64,000 bases of DNA from JAEXOD01 sp963663265 (lineage in GTDB: Bacteria; Bacteroidota; Ignavibacteria; Ignavibacteriales; Melioribacteraceae), in the NCBI GenBank assembly GCA_963663265.2, contig CAXXXM010000002.1, positions 1,736,001-1,800,000 of the forward strand, written 5' to 3'. This document shows positions 8,806 through 18,200 of this stretch, piece after piece (within the stretch, counting starts at the first letter, position 1; each line of letters starts with the position of its first letter). A model generated the notes under the pieces. The model was not told the origin of the DNA. It was given only the letters and a program-made list of their open reading frames with translations, and ran no database searches. The translations under genes and the position numbers were made by a program.

Positions 8806-8842
8806 AAATAAAAAAGTCGCTCATCGTTTTAGGATGAGCGAC
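8806..8842 (-). terminator. Rho-independent terminator of the giant T9SS protein gene
   Basis: GTCGCTCATC (8816-8825) pairs perfectly with GATGAGCGAC (8833-8842). On the minus strand the hairpin runs into TTTTTTATTTT. It lies about 40 bases past the stop codon at 8880. A short seven-base repeat run (ATTAAAA, ATTAAGA, ATTGTGA) fills 8851-8885 between them. Confidence 0.85.
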
Positions 8843-8879
8843 CAGCAATCATTAAAAATTAAGAATTGTGAATTAAAAA

Positions 8880-11800
8880 TTATTTAATCATCATCATTTT
8901 CTTGCTTAAATTAATGTTATTCCCTGTTAATTGGTATATATAAACTCCAGATGCTAAAGATGAACCGTTAAAGGTTACTTGGTAACTTCCGGGATTATAA
9001 TAACCATCAAAAGGTATAGAAATTAATTGACCAAGAATATTATAGACTTGTAGTTTGTAATTGCCCGGTTTAGCAATACTTACCTTAATATTTGTAGTTG
9101 GATTAAATGGGTTAGGATAATTTTGGCTTAAATCAAATTCTGTTGGAATTATACTTTCAGATTCAACAGTTGTTAAAGGATTATCCATTACAAACACTCT
9201 ACCATCAGAAGTACCTGCATATAATGAACGAGTATCAGGAGAAATAACAATTGAACTAACACCAAAACCGTTCATACCAAAGTTTTTCCAAGTAGATTCT
9301 GTAACAACTTCTGAATAGTAGTAAACACCACCATCCCAAGCACTTACAAAAACATTATCCGAAGTGTCAACCGAAACAGCATAAATGTAATTGGAATTAA
9401 TTCCACCTTCATGGTTCCAATTAACACCATTATCAGTTGAGGTAAATAAGCCGTTGCTATAAGTACCGGCAAAAAGCATATCGTTTGAGTTTACACCTAA
9501 CGACCAAATAAAATCGTATGTACCATCTATAGCATTCCAGTTGGAAGCACCATCAAAAGATTTTGAGATACCACCGCCAAAAGTTCCAACGAATATATCG
9601 TTAGCACTATTAACAACTAAAGCATGAACTGCTAAACTGTTTAACCCTTGATTAGCTTCAATCCAGTTAATACCATTATCGGTTGATTTAAATATACCTG
9701 CACCCCATGTACCGGCATATAAGTTTTTGTTTCTATCAATAGCAAAAGCTCTTACATCATAATTGGCTAATCCAACATTAACCCAACTGGTTCCGTTAGT
9801 GGATTTGAAAACGCCAATGTTTGTAGCAGCATAATAATAGTTTAAGCTATCTACGGCTATATTCCAAATATAAGAAGCATTCATACCTTCGTTTATTATT
9901 GTCCAATTAACTCCATTGTTGGTGGAGGTATAAATCTTTCCACCCCATGTGCCGGCAAGTAAATTACCTTCCATATCAAATGTTAATGTCCAAACAATTT
10001 CATTTGAAGCAAAAGAAGAAACTTGCTGCCATTCAGCACCTGAAGGAATAGTATTCCCGTTATTTGGGTTAGTTGCAAAATCTACACTTGCAACAGCTTT
10101 AGAAAAATCATCTTCGTTTATGTTGCCATTGTTTGGTGTTGAATTAGGGTCAAACTGGTCTGAAGATTTAATTTCAGTCGAGTTAACTATATTAACTTCG
10201 CCGGGAATATTCCCAACAAATAACTGATTATTAAATTGACCAATACCTGTAACCGATTTGGCAATAAACTGTCCATTTAATACGCCACTTACAAAATTAA
10301 CGTCGGCAAATGGAGCAAGAACAGAGCCTTGAACGTCAATATTATGTATTACTAAATTTTCAGCTTCATAAAAGTTATATAAAACGTTGTTTACAGTTGT
10401 ACCGGTTAATACTAATCCGCCTGTCCAATCAATTGAAATACCATCAATATTTACAAGTACTACTGAACTATTAGGAACAGTAATTCGCATATCGTTTGCA
10501 TTATCTAAGTCTTCACCCGAAATATTAAATACGTTAATAAAAGGATTATTACCCGAAAGATAAATACAGCCATATTGCATACTGTCAACACCATTTTGTG
10601 GATTAGAACTTAAGGTAGTTGACAAAGTTTGTAATTGAGTTTTGGCAGCAGAAAAATCTATTGGGGAATCTTTTCTTAAAGCACCATCAGAAATGCTAAC
10701 AACCATTTGAGGCAAGTTAGTATTGTTGCCATAAACAACATTACCACCGTAAATGCCACCTGAAATAAAAGTTAAATTACCACCAACAATTAAAACGTCT
10801 TCGGTTCCATTAGAGTTTGGTAATGGATAACCAACGCTATAATTAGAGAAGAAAGCATCTCCACCGGCAGCAACTTTCCCTTCAGTATCGGAAGAAGGCT
10901 GGCTCATATTACCAAATACAAAAACATTAAAACCGGTAGCGGCTCCAAAATCAACAATGCTGTTGCCGGCAAAATTGTTTTTAACTTTAACTTCAATTGT
11001 TAAAGTTAAATTTTGATTTGCATTTATTGTTCCAACAGTCCATAAACCGGTAGTATGGTCATAAGTCCCTTGTGATGGAGTAACTGAAACAAAATCAACA
11101 TTATTTGGAAGCACATCAGAAACAACAACATTAGTTGCACTATTAGGACCATCGTTGTGAAGTGTGATTGTATAGGTTAAGTTTTCATCCGGTTGGGGAT
11201 TGTTTTTATTAACTGTTTTTACTAAACTTAAATTAGCTTGTTGAATTTGAGGAACTTCATACATTCCCGCATCAACAGTTAAATTAGAACTACCTGCTGT
11301 TAATGTATAACAAATTGTTTTTCCTGTTGTTGTATTTGCATCTGAATCTTTAGTATCATCTCCGCCTGCATCAGCAACAGTAAAAGCAAAATTTTCAGGC
11401 AATATAAATTTCACATAATAATCACCAACAGCAATATTTTCAAATAAATAGAAGCCATTAGCATTTGTAGTAGTTGAGCTTTCTAATATGTTGTTGCATG
11501 TATATAGTTTTACAGTTATACCACTAATTCCGGGTTCGCTTACGTCTTGAATTCCGTCTTTGTCTGAATCATACCAAACAAAATCGCCAATAGAAGCAAC
11601 TTGAGGAGTAGGTATATACATTCCTGCATCCCAGCTCAAATCTGTTTCGTTGGCAGAAAGAGTTGTACAAGTTGTTTTACCTGTTGTTAAATCTGCATCG
11701 GAATCTAATTCGGAATTGCTTCCTTGATTCTTTGGTGAGAAAACATAATTAGTAGGTAAATTGAATTTTACATAATAATCGCCCGGAGTTATTCCTTCAA

Positions 11801-12743
11801 AATAATAAACACCAAAGTTATCAGTTGTTGTTGAAGATATAAAATTGTTATTACAATCGTATAACGAAACATGAACATCGGCAATGCCGGCTTCGTTACT
11901 ATCTTGAATTCCATCATTATCATCATCGTTCCAAACATAATTTCCGATTTTAGCAGTTAATAAATAAATTCCTGCATCCCAGCTATTATCGGTTTCACCG
12001 CTTAATAAATTAGTATTTGCAGTTTTTCCTGTTACCGGATCAACATCGGAATCTTTTGAATCATCGGTTCCTTGATTTTGCAAGGTGAATGCATAACCTG
12101 TTGGGAGTTCAAATTTAACAAAATAACCACTTGGGGTTAAATTTGTAAAATGGTAAATTCCTGTGTTTGATGTTTGTGTTGTACCAACCAACTCATTTGA
12201 AGCAGTATAAAGTTTTACTGTAACATTAGGAACTCCACTTTCATTTTCATCTTGAATACCATTTTGGTTTAAATCAAGAAAAACTTTATCACCAATTGCT
12301 GCCGGAAGTTGAACATCGCAAGCAGGTCCGGTAATGGTTCCATAATAGCTTGTAGGGCCGGCTTTAATAGCTGCAGTTACATCCATCGTAGAAAAAATAC
12401 CTGAAAGAGTGAAGGTAAAAGTTTTTGAACCATTTATAGAAACTGAAACATCCCATTTAATTCCATAAACACCGGTTCTTGGGTCAGTATTAACTTCATA
12501 TCTATAGTTGGAAGAAACAACTTGATGATTTGTACATAAAGCAACAACCCAGTGTGATAAGTCTTTACCTTGTCCATCGCCGGTTACTTTATAGCTGAAA
12601 GTTGTTGTGTTAGCTTGGTAATTATAAGTAACCCCTAAGTAAGTTACATTATAATCGCCTATTGTAGTTGCATTGATACTGGAAAAGAAAAATAATCCAA
12701 GTATAAATAGCATAGTCTGTATTAAGTATTTGTTTTTATTCAT
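8880..12743 (-). CDS. Giant T9SS-secreted surface protein (SdrD-B repeats, DUF11, anchor-A, propeller)
   Basis: This 1287-residue protein is exported by a signal peptide (1-25). Domains in order: an unassigned N-terminal domain (about 26-145); three SdrD B-like repeats, each with GD-x-VW/FLD-x-(D/N)-x-DGIQD and a closing SWDAG(I/M)Y (about 148-498); a DUF11 domain with NLSLVKTVN and VSDVLPNNVDFVSV (about 505-600); a choice-of-anchor-A type region (GAATGFNVFVFGN, about 600-830); a beta-propeller of photosystem/BNR-like repeats (GVNW, KSTDNGINW; about 890-1190). It ends with a type IX sorting domain containing QNYPNPFNPTTNI and ending KKMMMIK. It is probably a cell-surface adhesin or matrix protein. 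SdrD-B modules often bind calcium, and the Asp-rich DxDxDG motifs here fit that. Confidence 0.85.
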   Translation of the reverse strand: MNKNKYLIQTMLFILGLFFFSSINATTIGDYNVTYLGVTYNYQANTTTFSYKVTGDGQGKDLSHWVVALCTNHQVVSSNYRYEVNTDPRTGVYGIKWDVSVSINGSKTFTFTLSGIFSTMDVTAAIKAGPTSYYGTITGPACDVQLPAAIGDKVFLDLNQNGIQDENESGVPNVTVKLYTASNELVGTTQTSNTGIYHFTNLTPSGYFVKFELPTGYAFTLQNQGTDDSKDSDVDPVTGKTANTNLLSGETDNSWDAGIYLLTAKIGNYVWNDDDNDGIQDSNEAGIADVHVSLYDCNNNFISSTTTDNFGVYYFEGITPGDYYVKFNLPTNYVFSPKNQGSNSELDSDADLTTGKTTCTTLSANETDLSWDAGMYIPTPQVASIGDFVWYDSDKDGIQDVSEPGISGITVKLYTCNNILESSTTTNANGFYLFENIAVGDYYVKFILPENFAFTVADAGGDDTKDSDANTTTGKTICYTLTAGSSNLTVDAGMYEVPQIQQANLSLVKTVNKNNPQPDENLTYTITLHNDGPNSATNVVVSDVLPNNVDFVSVTPSQGTYDHTTGLWTVGTINANQNLTLTIEVKVKNNFAGNSIVDFGAATGFNVFVFGNMSQPSSDTEGKVAAGGDAFFSNYSVGYPLPNSNGTEDVLIVGGNLTFISGGIYGGNVVYGNNTNLPQMVVSISDGALRKDSPIDFSAAKTQLQTLSTTLSSNPQNGVDSMQYGCIYLSGNNPFINVFNISGEDLDNANDMRITVPNSSVVLVNIDGISIDWTGGLVLTGTTVNNVLYNFYEAENLVIHNIDVQGSVLAPFADVNFVSGVLNGQFIAKSVTGIGQFNNQLFVGNIPGEVNIVNSTEIKSSDQFDPNSTPNNGNINEDDFSKAVASVDFATNPNNGNTIPSGAEWQQVSSFASNEIVWTLTFDMEGNLLAGTWGGKIYTSTNNGVNWTIINEGMNASYIWNIAVDSLNYYYAATNIGVFKSTNGTSWVNVGLANYDVRAFAIDRNKNLYAGTWGAGIFKSTDNGINWIEANQGLNSLAVHALVVNSANDIFVGTFGGGISKSFDGASNWNAIDGTYDFIWSLGVNSNDMLFAGTYSNGLFTSTDNGVNWNHEGGINSNYIYAVSVDTSDNVFVSAWDGGVYYYSEVVTESTWKNFGMNGFGVSSIVISPDTRSLYAGTSDGRVFVMDNPLTTVESESIIPTEFDLSQNYPNPFNPTTNIKVSIAKPGNYKLQVYNILGQLISIPFDGYYNPGSYQVTFNGSSLASGVYIYQLTGNNINLSKKMMMIK

Positions 12744-12998
12744 GTTGCACCTATATAAATATATATTTAATATACGAAATTTTTATGCCAGATTTTTATT
12801 ATGAATAATTGCTTAAAATGTTCATTTTTATTATTCCCAAGTGTTTCATTATGAGAATATGTATAAAAACGAGAATTTGAGCATACTACTATATTTTTGC
12901 TAAAATTATTATCGATAAAAAAAATTTTTAAATAAGATGAGGAACTTAATAAAACCGAAAAATTTTTCGATAATGTTTATATAAATTAAGAGGTTGTG

Positions 12999-13826
12999 AT
13001 GTCGTTAAATATAAACAATTTAAGTTCAAAAAATATTGTTTACTATAACAATGTGCCAAATCAGAATTTTGAAGTTGAAACTACAAATAAGAATACTCAA
13101 AAAGATTCGTTGGTTTTATCGCAATTAGCTCAGGGATTAAGTCAATTTCCGTTTGATTTGTCTTCATCAACTGCTTCTATTAAAGAAGATGTTATAAATT
13201 TTGATATTAAATATTCTGATGATACAATATTTAATATGAGTGCTACTGGCTTTTATTCGTTAAGAGAGCGAAAAATGGAGAGCAAATTTAGTTTTACATA
13301 TCAAAAAGAAGTTACCGAAGGAGATATAACTAAAACAAAACAATTTGCAGTTGATATAACTACAAGCTTTTCAATAAAAAATGAAATTTCAAAGCAAACA
13401 AACAAATCCAAAGAAACTATTATGGATTTTATGAAAAGAATAGTTGATAGAGTGATTGAAATATCAAAAGATGATAAAAAAATATTAACCGGAATTGCCT
13501 TTGATGACGAAGATATAAAGGAGATAATGAGTAACGATACTGGAGATGGAAAAATTGGTAAAAGTTTAAAAGAACTGCTTTATATGATTTTATCTTTTGC
13601 AATGGTTAAAGAGATGCAGAACAAAGATAAAGATGCAGAGCATATTTTACTTACACCAAAAAGAAAAATTGAAGAAGTTACCAAATTGGAAAAAAATGAT
13701 AGTGAAGATTTTGAGATGACTATGAATATTAAAGAAATAACAGATGACTCGGAAGAGGAAGGAGATAATGTTTTAGATAAAATAGCTGAAAAGATTTTAG
13801 AAAAAAAAGAAGAAACCCAAGATTAG
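12999..13826 (+). CDS. Hypothetical cytoplasmic protein
   Basis: I do not recognise this 275-residue protein. The ATG at 12999 is chosen over the GTG three bases earlier because AAGAGG then has proper spacing. There is no signal peptide or membrane helix. The N-terminal 45 residues are Asn/Ser-rich and probably disordered. A central part (about 55-125) looks like antiparallel strands (FDIKYSDDTIFNMSATGFYSLRERKM). The C-terminal half is helical and strongly charged, ending in Glu/Asp/Lys-rich DSEEEGDNVLDKIAEKILEKKEE. It is convergent with a histidine kinase gene, with 57 bases between stops. Function is unknown. Confidence 0.6.
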   Translation: MSLNINNLSSKNIVYYNNVPNQNFEVETTNKNTQKDSLVLSQLAQGLSQFPFDLSSSTASIKEDVINFDIKYSDDTIFNMSATGFYSLRERKMESKFSFTYQKEVTEGDITKTKQFAVDITTSFSIKNEISKQTNKSKETIMDFMKRIVDRVIEISKDDKKILTGIAFDDEDIKEIMSNDTGDGKIGKSLKELLYMILSFAMVKEMQNKDKDAEHILLTPKRKIEEVTKLEKNDSEDFEMTMNIKEITDDSEEEGDNVLDKIAEKILEKKEETQD

Positions 13827-13883
13827 TTATTTAATAATTTGTTTGGGTATTGTTAAAAACATTGTTTAAGTAGAAAAATAATG

Positions 13884-15557
13884 TTACTGTTTAGGCAAAG
13901 TAAAATAAAAACGACTTCCTTCACCAAAAGTACTTTCAACCGCAATTTTTCCACCATTTTTTTCAACCAATTCTTTACACAAAATTAAACCTAAACCGCT
14001 TCCTTTTTCATCATTAGTGCCGGGAGTAGTTATCTGCTCATCAATTTTAAAAAGTTTAGAAAGAACTGATTCTTTAATTCCAATTCCTTTATCACAAACA
14101 GAAATTTCAATATATCCATCTATTTCTAAAGCAGAAATTTTAATATATTTATTTTCTGGGGTGAATTTTAGGGCATTTGCCACTAAATTTCTTATTACCG
14201 CATCAACCATTTGTTTATCGGCAAAAACAAAAGAGTTTGGTTTAACAACCGAAACGAGACTTATACTTTTAGCTAAAGCGTTTTCAACAAATAAATTAAC
14301 TGTGTCATCGCAAAGTTCAGAAATATCAAATTTTAGGGGATTAAAAGGCATTCTGCCCGTTTGAATACGTGACCAACTTAATAAGTTTTCAAGTAAATTA
14401 TATATTTTTTTTGAAGTATCATGAATCATCACTAATGATTCTTTTAATTCATCATTGGTATAGGTTTCAAAATCTTCAACTAAAACTTCAGAATAACCGA
14501 TTAAAGTAGTAAAAGGAGAACGTAAATCATGGGCAATTATTGAAAAAAACTTATCTTTACTTGAATTAAGTTCTTTAAGTTTTTGTTCGCTTTCTTCCAG
14601 TTTGATATTTAATGCAACTAATTCATTGGCTTTTTGTTCCATTATATCGCGGCTTAAAGAAATTTCAGCGAGATATTTTTTGTGTTGTTCTTCCAATCGT
14701 TTTCGAACGGAAATGTCGGTTAAAATTCCAACGGAACCAATTATATTTCCATGTTTATCATACCAGGGATTCGAGTGGTCTCTTAACCATTTTTGATAGC
14801 CGTTTTTATCTTCAATTAAATAATCCGCATTATATTCAAATAGGGTCCCCGCCTTCCTTTCGTTTTGGATGGTTGCTATATCATATTCTTCAATCGATTC
14901 AATTCTTTTAATAATTGTATTTAAGCCGATTTTATTAATTTCTTCCAATGAGTAGCCGGTAATTTTTTGAAATGCCGGATTCAGGAAATCATATTTCATG
15001 TCGTTATATCGCAACCTATAAATTATATCGCCGCTGTTTTCAGAAACCATTTTGAATTTTTCTTCAGATTCAATTAATGCCTGTTTGGCAAGTTTCATTT
15101 CGGAAATATTAATTATATTTAAAACTAAATATAAGTCTTTGGCTAATCCGTTAATTAACCCGGGTTTTGTAATTCCAAATATTATTTCTTCTTTATTGCC
15201 GATTATTTCAATTTCAAATGGTGTTATTATGTTATTATGCAACACTTTATCGAATTGCTCAATAATAAGCAGTTTACTTTTTTCAGAAAAAATGCCGGTT
15301 TGGGTAAGGTTTTGTTTAATTATTGTTTCAGTAGAAAAGCCGGTCCATTCTTTTATTCTGTTATTAATAGCAACAATGCTTAGTTTATTATCAAAAACAA
15401 TTATTCCGTTTGGTGATAATTCAAATACTTTTTTAAACTTTTTAAAGTCGTCTTGAACTTTATCAAACTTCTTTTTAAGAGAATTATACTTAATAGAAAG
15501 CTTGTGATTCTCTTTTTCTAAATTGTTTTTTGTTATGTCCGTTTTTTTCTCAATCAT
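13884..15557 (-). CDS. PAS-domain sensor histidine kinase (cytoplasmic)
   Basis: The 557-residue protein has no membrane helix. It starts with a charged coiled coil (10-40), then PAS domain 1 (about 41-150: FELSPNGIIVFDNKLSIVAIN), PAS domain 2 with a PAC tail (about 165-290), a second coiled coil (290-333), HisKA with the phosphoacceptor His343 in FFSIIAHDLRSP, and an HATPase_c domain with NLVANALKFTPENKY, DKGIG and GSGLGLILCKELVEKNGG. It should autophosphorylate in response to a cytoplasmic signal sensed by the PAS domains; its response regulator is not adjacent. The catalytic half closely resembles that of the hybrid kinase at 28781, suggesting a recent common origin. Confidence 0.9.
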   Translation of the reverse strand: MIEKKTDITKNNLEKENHKLSIKYNSLKKKFDKVQDDFKKFKKVFELSPNGIIVFDNKLSIVAINNRIKEWTGFSTETIIKQNLTQTGIFSEKSKLLIIEQFDKVLHNNIITPFEIEIIGNKEEIIFGITKPGLINGLAKDLYLVLNIINISEMKLAKQALIESEEKFKMVSENSGDIIYRLRYNDMKYDFLNPAFQKITGYSLEEINKIGLNTIIKRIESIEEYDIATIQNERKAGTLFEYNADYLIEDKNGYQKWLRDHSNPWYDKHGNIIGSVGILTDISVRKRLEEQHKKYLAEISLSRDIMEQKANELVALNIKLEESEQKLKELNSSKDKFFSIIAHDLRSPFTTLIGYSEVLVEDFETYTNDELKESLVMIHDTSKKIYNLLENLLSWSRIQTGRMPFNPLKFDISELCDDTVNLFVENALAKSISLVSVVKPNSFVFADKQMVDAVIRNLVANALKFTPENKYIKISALEIDGYIEISVCDKGIGIKESVLSKLFKIDEQITTPGTNDEKGSGLGLILCKELVEKNGGKIAVESTFGEGSRFYFTLPKQ

Positions 15558-15813
15558 TATTTAACAAAAAAGTGAATAATAATCGTTTATTATTATAAGA
15601 TACTCAATAATTTTATAATTAACTATGGTCAAGTATAAAATTTATTCATATTTAATTTTTTGCTAACATAATAAATTTTAATGTTTTATTAACATTATTT
15701 AATGTTGTTTTGTATCACAACATGTATAAAAGCCTTTATTATAATAAAATAATTGTATAAATTTAAAGTTTTAGAAAATGATAAAACTAATATCAAATAG
15801 ATTGGAGATCTTA

Positions 15814-18180
15814 ATGAAACTAAAAATAATGCTTATGTTATTAATTATTCTTGGAGTTGGGTGTTCAACATTTAAAGAATTAGAACCGGACCCAGAGTTA
15901 AGTCCACTCGAAAAAGGTTATGTACAGTTAAAAGATGATGATGAAAATTTTGAATTAGAAAAAGATGGAAAATATTTTATTAAATTTCCAAAAGCTGTAG
16001 AAAAAAACTTTTACTTGATTTTAAGTACTAATTTAAAAGGAGAAATAAGTACTTATTTTACAGACTTTTTTGATGACGGGAAAGGGGAAATAAAGAAAAT
16101 ATCTGATGAAAGTAATGGTATTGATAGCCTTTTGGTTTATAGAATAGGGCAAGATAAAGAGTTTTATTATTGGGTTATTGATAATGTAAAAAAAGACCTG
16201 TTATTAACAATGAACTACCGTTACTCACCTATTTGGAGATTTAAGTTTGAAGTTAAATACGAAGAGTATAAAGGTATATTAGAAGATAATAAAACTGATA
16301 AAAAAGTATATAACTCTATAAATGAAAATTTTAACTTTAATGGTTTGAATTTTGACAAGGAAATTTCTTTGCTTGATTTAAGAAAGAAAAATATTGAAGC
16401 AATGAATAAAGAATTGGCTGACTTAGAAGATATTTTCCCTAATGATATGGCAAATTCTTCAGATGCAGCTTATAAAAATTATTTAGAATTAAAATCCAAT
16501 GTAAGAAACGAGCTTAATTTTAATACTAATTTCCGATTGGTGTTAACAAGTTTTAGAGCTTCTGAGGAAAACGGGAATAATATGGGGGGATTTTTAGCGG
16601 GAGTTAATGATATGCTGGAGCTTGTTTCCAATCCTAACAGATTTTCGCAAGACATTATTGAAAAAGCAAAAAATGATTTTTCCTCTAAACTTAGCAAATC
16701 ATATTCATATTTTAACTCATTGTTGAACAATAAAAATGATGTAAAACCTTTTGAATTGCCAGCCGATATTAATGATATTGATAAACTGTATAGAATGTGT
16801 TCAAAAAACATTCCTATTGAATTTTCCGATGTGGTTAATTACATAAGTAAATTTAATGCCCAAGCTGAAAAAATGTCAATTTATTATGATAAAGAATCGG
16901 AGATGAAAACAAGATTTAAAAATACTCCTTCTTATCCGGATAATTCATTTTATCCAAATATGTTAAAATTAATGCGAGAAATGAAAAGTATTGTTCCAAC
17001 AGATGAAACTTCAAAAATAAGTCGATTTGCCAATTACAACAGTACAAATTTAATGTCTACCGCTGTTACAAATGCTAAACGTAATACTGTAAGGTTAGAA
17101 TTAGGATTTCAAGTAGCAGAATTGCTCGTACCAAAGTTGAATAATTTAAAGAGAGATGAGCAATATAAAGAAATGATTAACATGTTGAATGAAAATAGAG
17201 AATTGGATTATTTGTTAAATCAATACTCGGGGATTGATAATTTATATATTGACCAGCAAAAAGGAGTTGTAAAAAACAACTTAACAAAATACGGATTTGG
17301 AAAAGCAGAAAACACATTACGCCAATTGTTTAATGAAAAAGTTTTTATTTTTCCTAATAATGTTGAAAGAAAGAAAAATGCTGTTGTTGAACAGTATGAA
17401 GAAGAACTATATGATGCAGTAAAAAGGATGTCCAAAGTTTCAGTAGATTCATTTGTTGCACGAAATCAAATGACAATTACCAATGTAAAAGCATTATATC
17501 AAGATTCTTCTTTTGTGCCGGTTTATCAATTAAGTTTTTCATCAAAAGGTTCAAATGATTTAGCTCAGAAACGTGCTCAAATACAAGACTATCTTGATGA
17601 AATGAAATATCACCAATTACCTGAAAATGCAATAAAAAATATTTATAACGACTTTGTAAGAAATATTAATAATAAAGGTGTTGAAAAAGTAAGAGCAATT
17701 GTTGAACATGGAAGGTATTACAAAGGGACAGATAAATCAGTAAAAACAATTATTGATGAATGTGATGTAAACACTCCTAAATGGATAACTAAACCGATGG
17801 ATTATAGAGAAGTTTATGTTGCCCCAGTAACTACAAGCAAGGGAACAAACGAATATATGTTTAAATTACGTTTGCAAATACCTTCTGATGCCCAATTCCC
17901 GGTATTTGACATAAATATAAAATTGCCTGAAGAAGTAGCTAAAAATGCCAATAAAGAGCAATGGTATGAAAAAATAACTATAAATAATAAGCTTATTAAA
18001 AATGAAGGACGCGTAAAAATTACTGCTCCGGTTTCCTCTAATGGCTTTGAAGCTCAGATTTCTCCTGTCCAAATGGATAAAGACGGTAAAAATGTTTTAG
18101 AGGTAAGATTTAAATATCCCGGATTCAAAATTTTTAAAGTAAGCGTAATGGCTCAAAAACCTATTATTAAGAAAAACTAA
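15814..18180 (+). CDS. Large unknown lipoprotein, first gene of the ABC importer cluster
   Basis: The start at 15814 is preferred over 15778: GGAG lies six bases upstream, and the product then begins with a lipoprotein signal ending in the lipobox LGVGC. The mature part is about 770 residues and matches no family I know. The N-terminal 150 residues look beta-rich (GKYFIKFPKAVEKNFYLIL). The middle (about 180-560) is helical and Lys/Asn/Glu-rich. A beta-rich C-terminal domain (about 650-788) carries KLRLQIPSDAQFPVFDINIK and ends in KKN. The next gene, encoding an ABC binding protein, starts 20 bases later with its own AAGAGG, so the two are cotranscribed. It may be an outer-membrane partner of the importer; that is inference. 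Confidence 0.75.
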   Translation: MKLKIMLMLLIILGVGCSTFKELEPDPELSPLEKGYVQLKDDDENFELEKDGKYFIKFPKAVEKNFYLILSTNLKGEISTYFTDFFDDGKGEIKKISDESNGIDSLLVYRIGQDKEFYYWVIDNVKKDLLLTMNYRYSPIWRFKFEVKYEEYKGILEDNKTDKKVYNSINENFNFNGLNFDKEISLLDLRKKNIEAMNKELADLEDIFPNDMANSSDAAYKNYLELKSNVRNELNFNTNFRLVLTSFRASEENGNNMGGFLAGVNDMLELVSNPNRFSQDIIEKAKNDFSSKLSKSYSYFNSLLNNKNDVKPFELPADINDIDKLYRMCSKNIPIEFSDVVNYISKFNAQAEKMSIYYDKESEMKTRFKNTPSYPDNSFYPNMLKLMREMKSIVPTDETSKISRFANYNSTNLMSTAVTNAKRNTVRLELGFQVAELLVPKLNNLKRDEQYKEMINMLNENRELDYLLNQYSGIDNLYIDQQKGVVKNNLTKYGFGKAENTLRQLFNEKVFIFPNNVERKKNAVVEQYEEELYDAVKRMSKVSVDSFVARNQMTITNVKALYQDSSFVPVYQLSFSSKGSNDLAQKRAQIQDYLDEMKYHQLPENAIKNIYNDFVRNINNKGVEKVRAIVEHGRYYKGTDKSVKTIIDECDVNTPKWITKPMDYREVYVAPVTTSKGTNEYMFKLRLQIPSDAQFPVFDINIKLPEEVAKNANKEQWYEKITINNKLIKNEGRVKITAPVSSNGFEAQISPVQMDKDGKNVLEVRFKYPGFKIFKVSVMAQKPIIKKN

Positions 18181-18200
18181 TTTTGATTAAGAGGAATATT

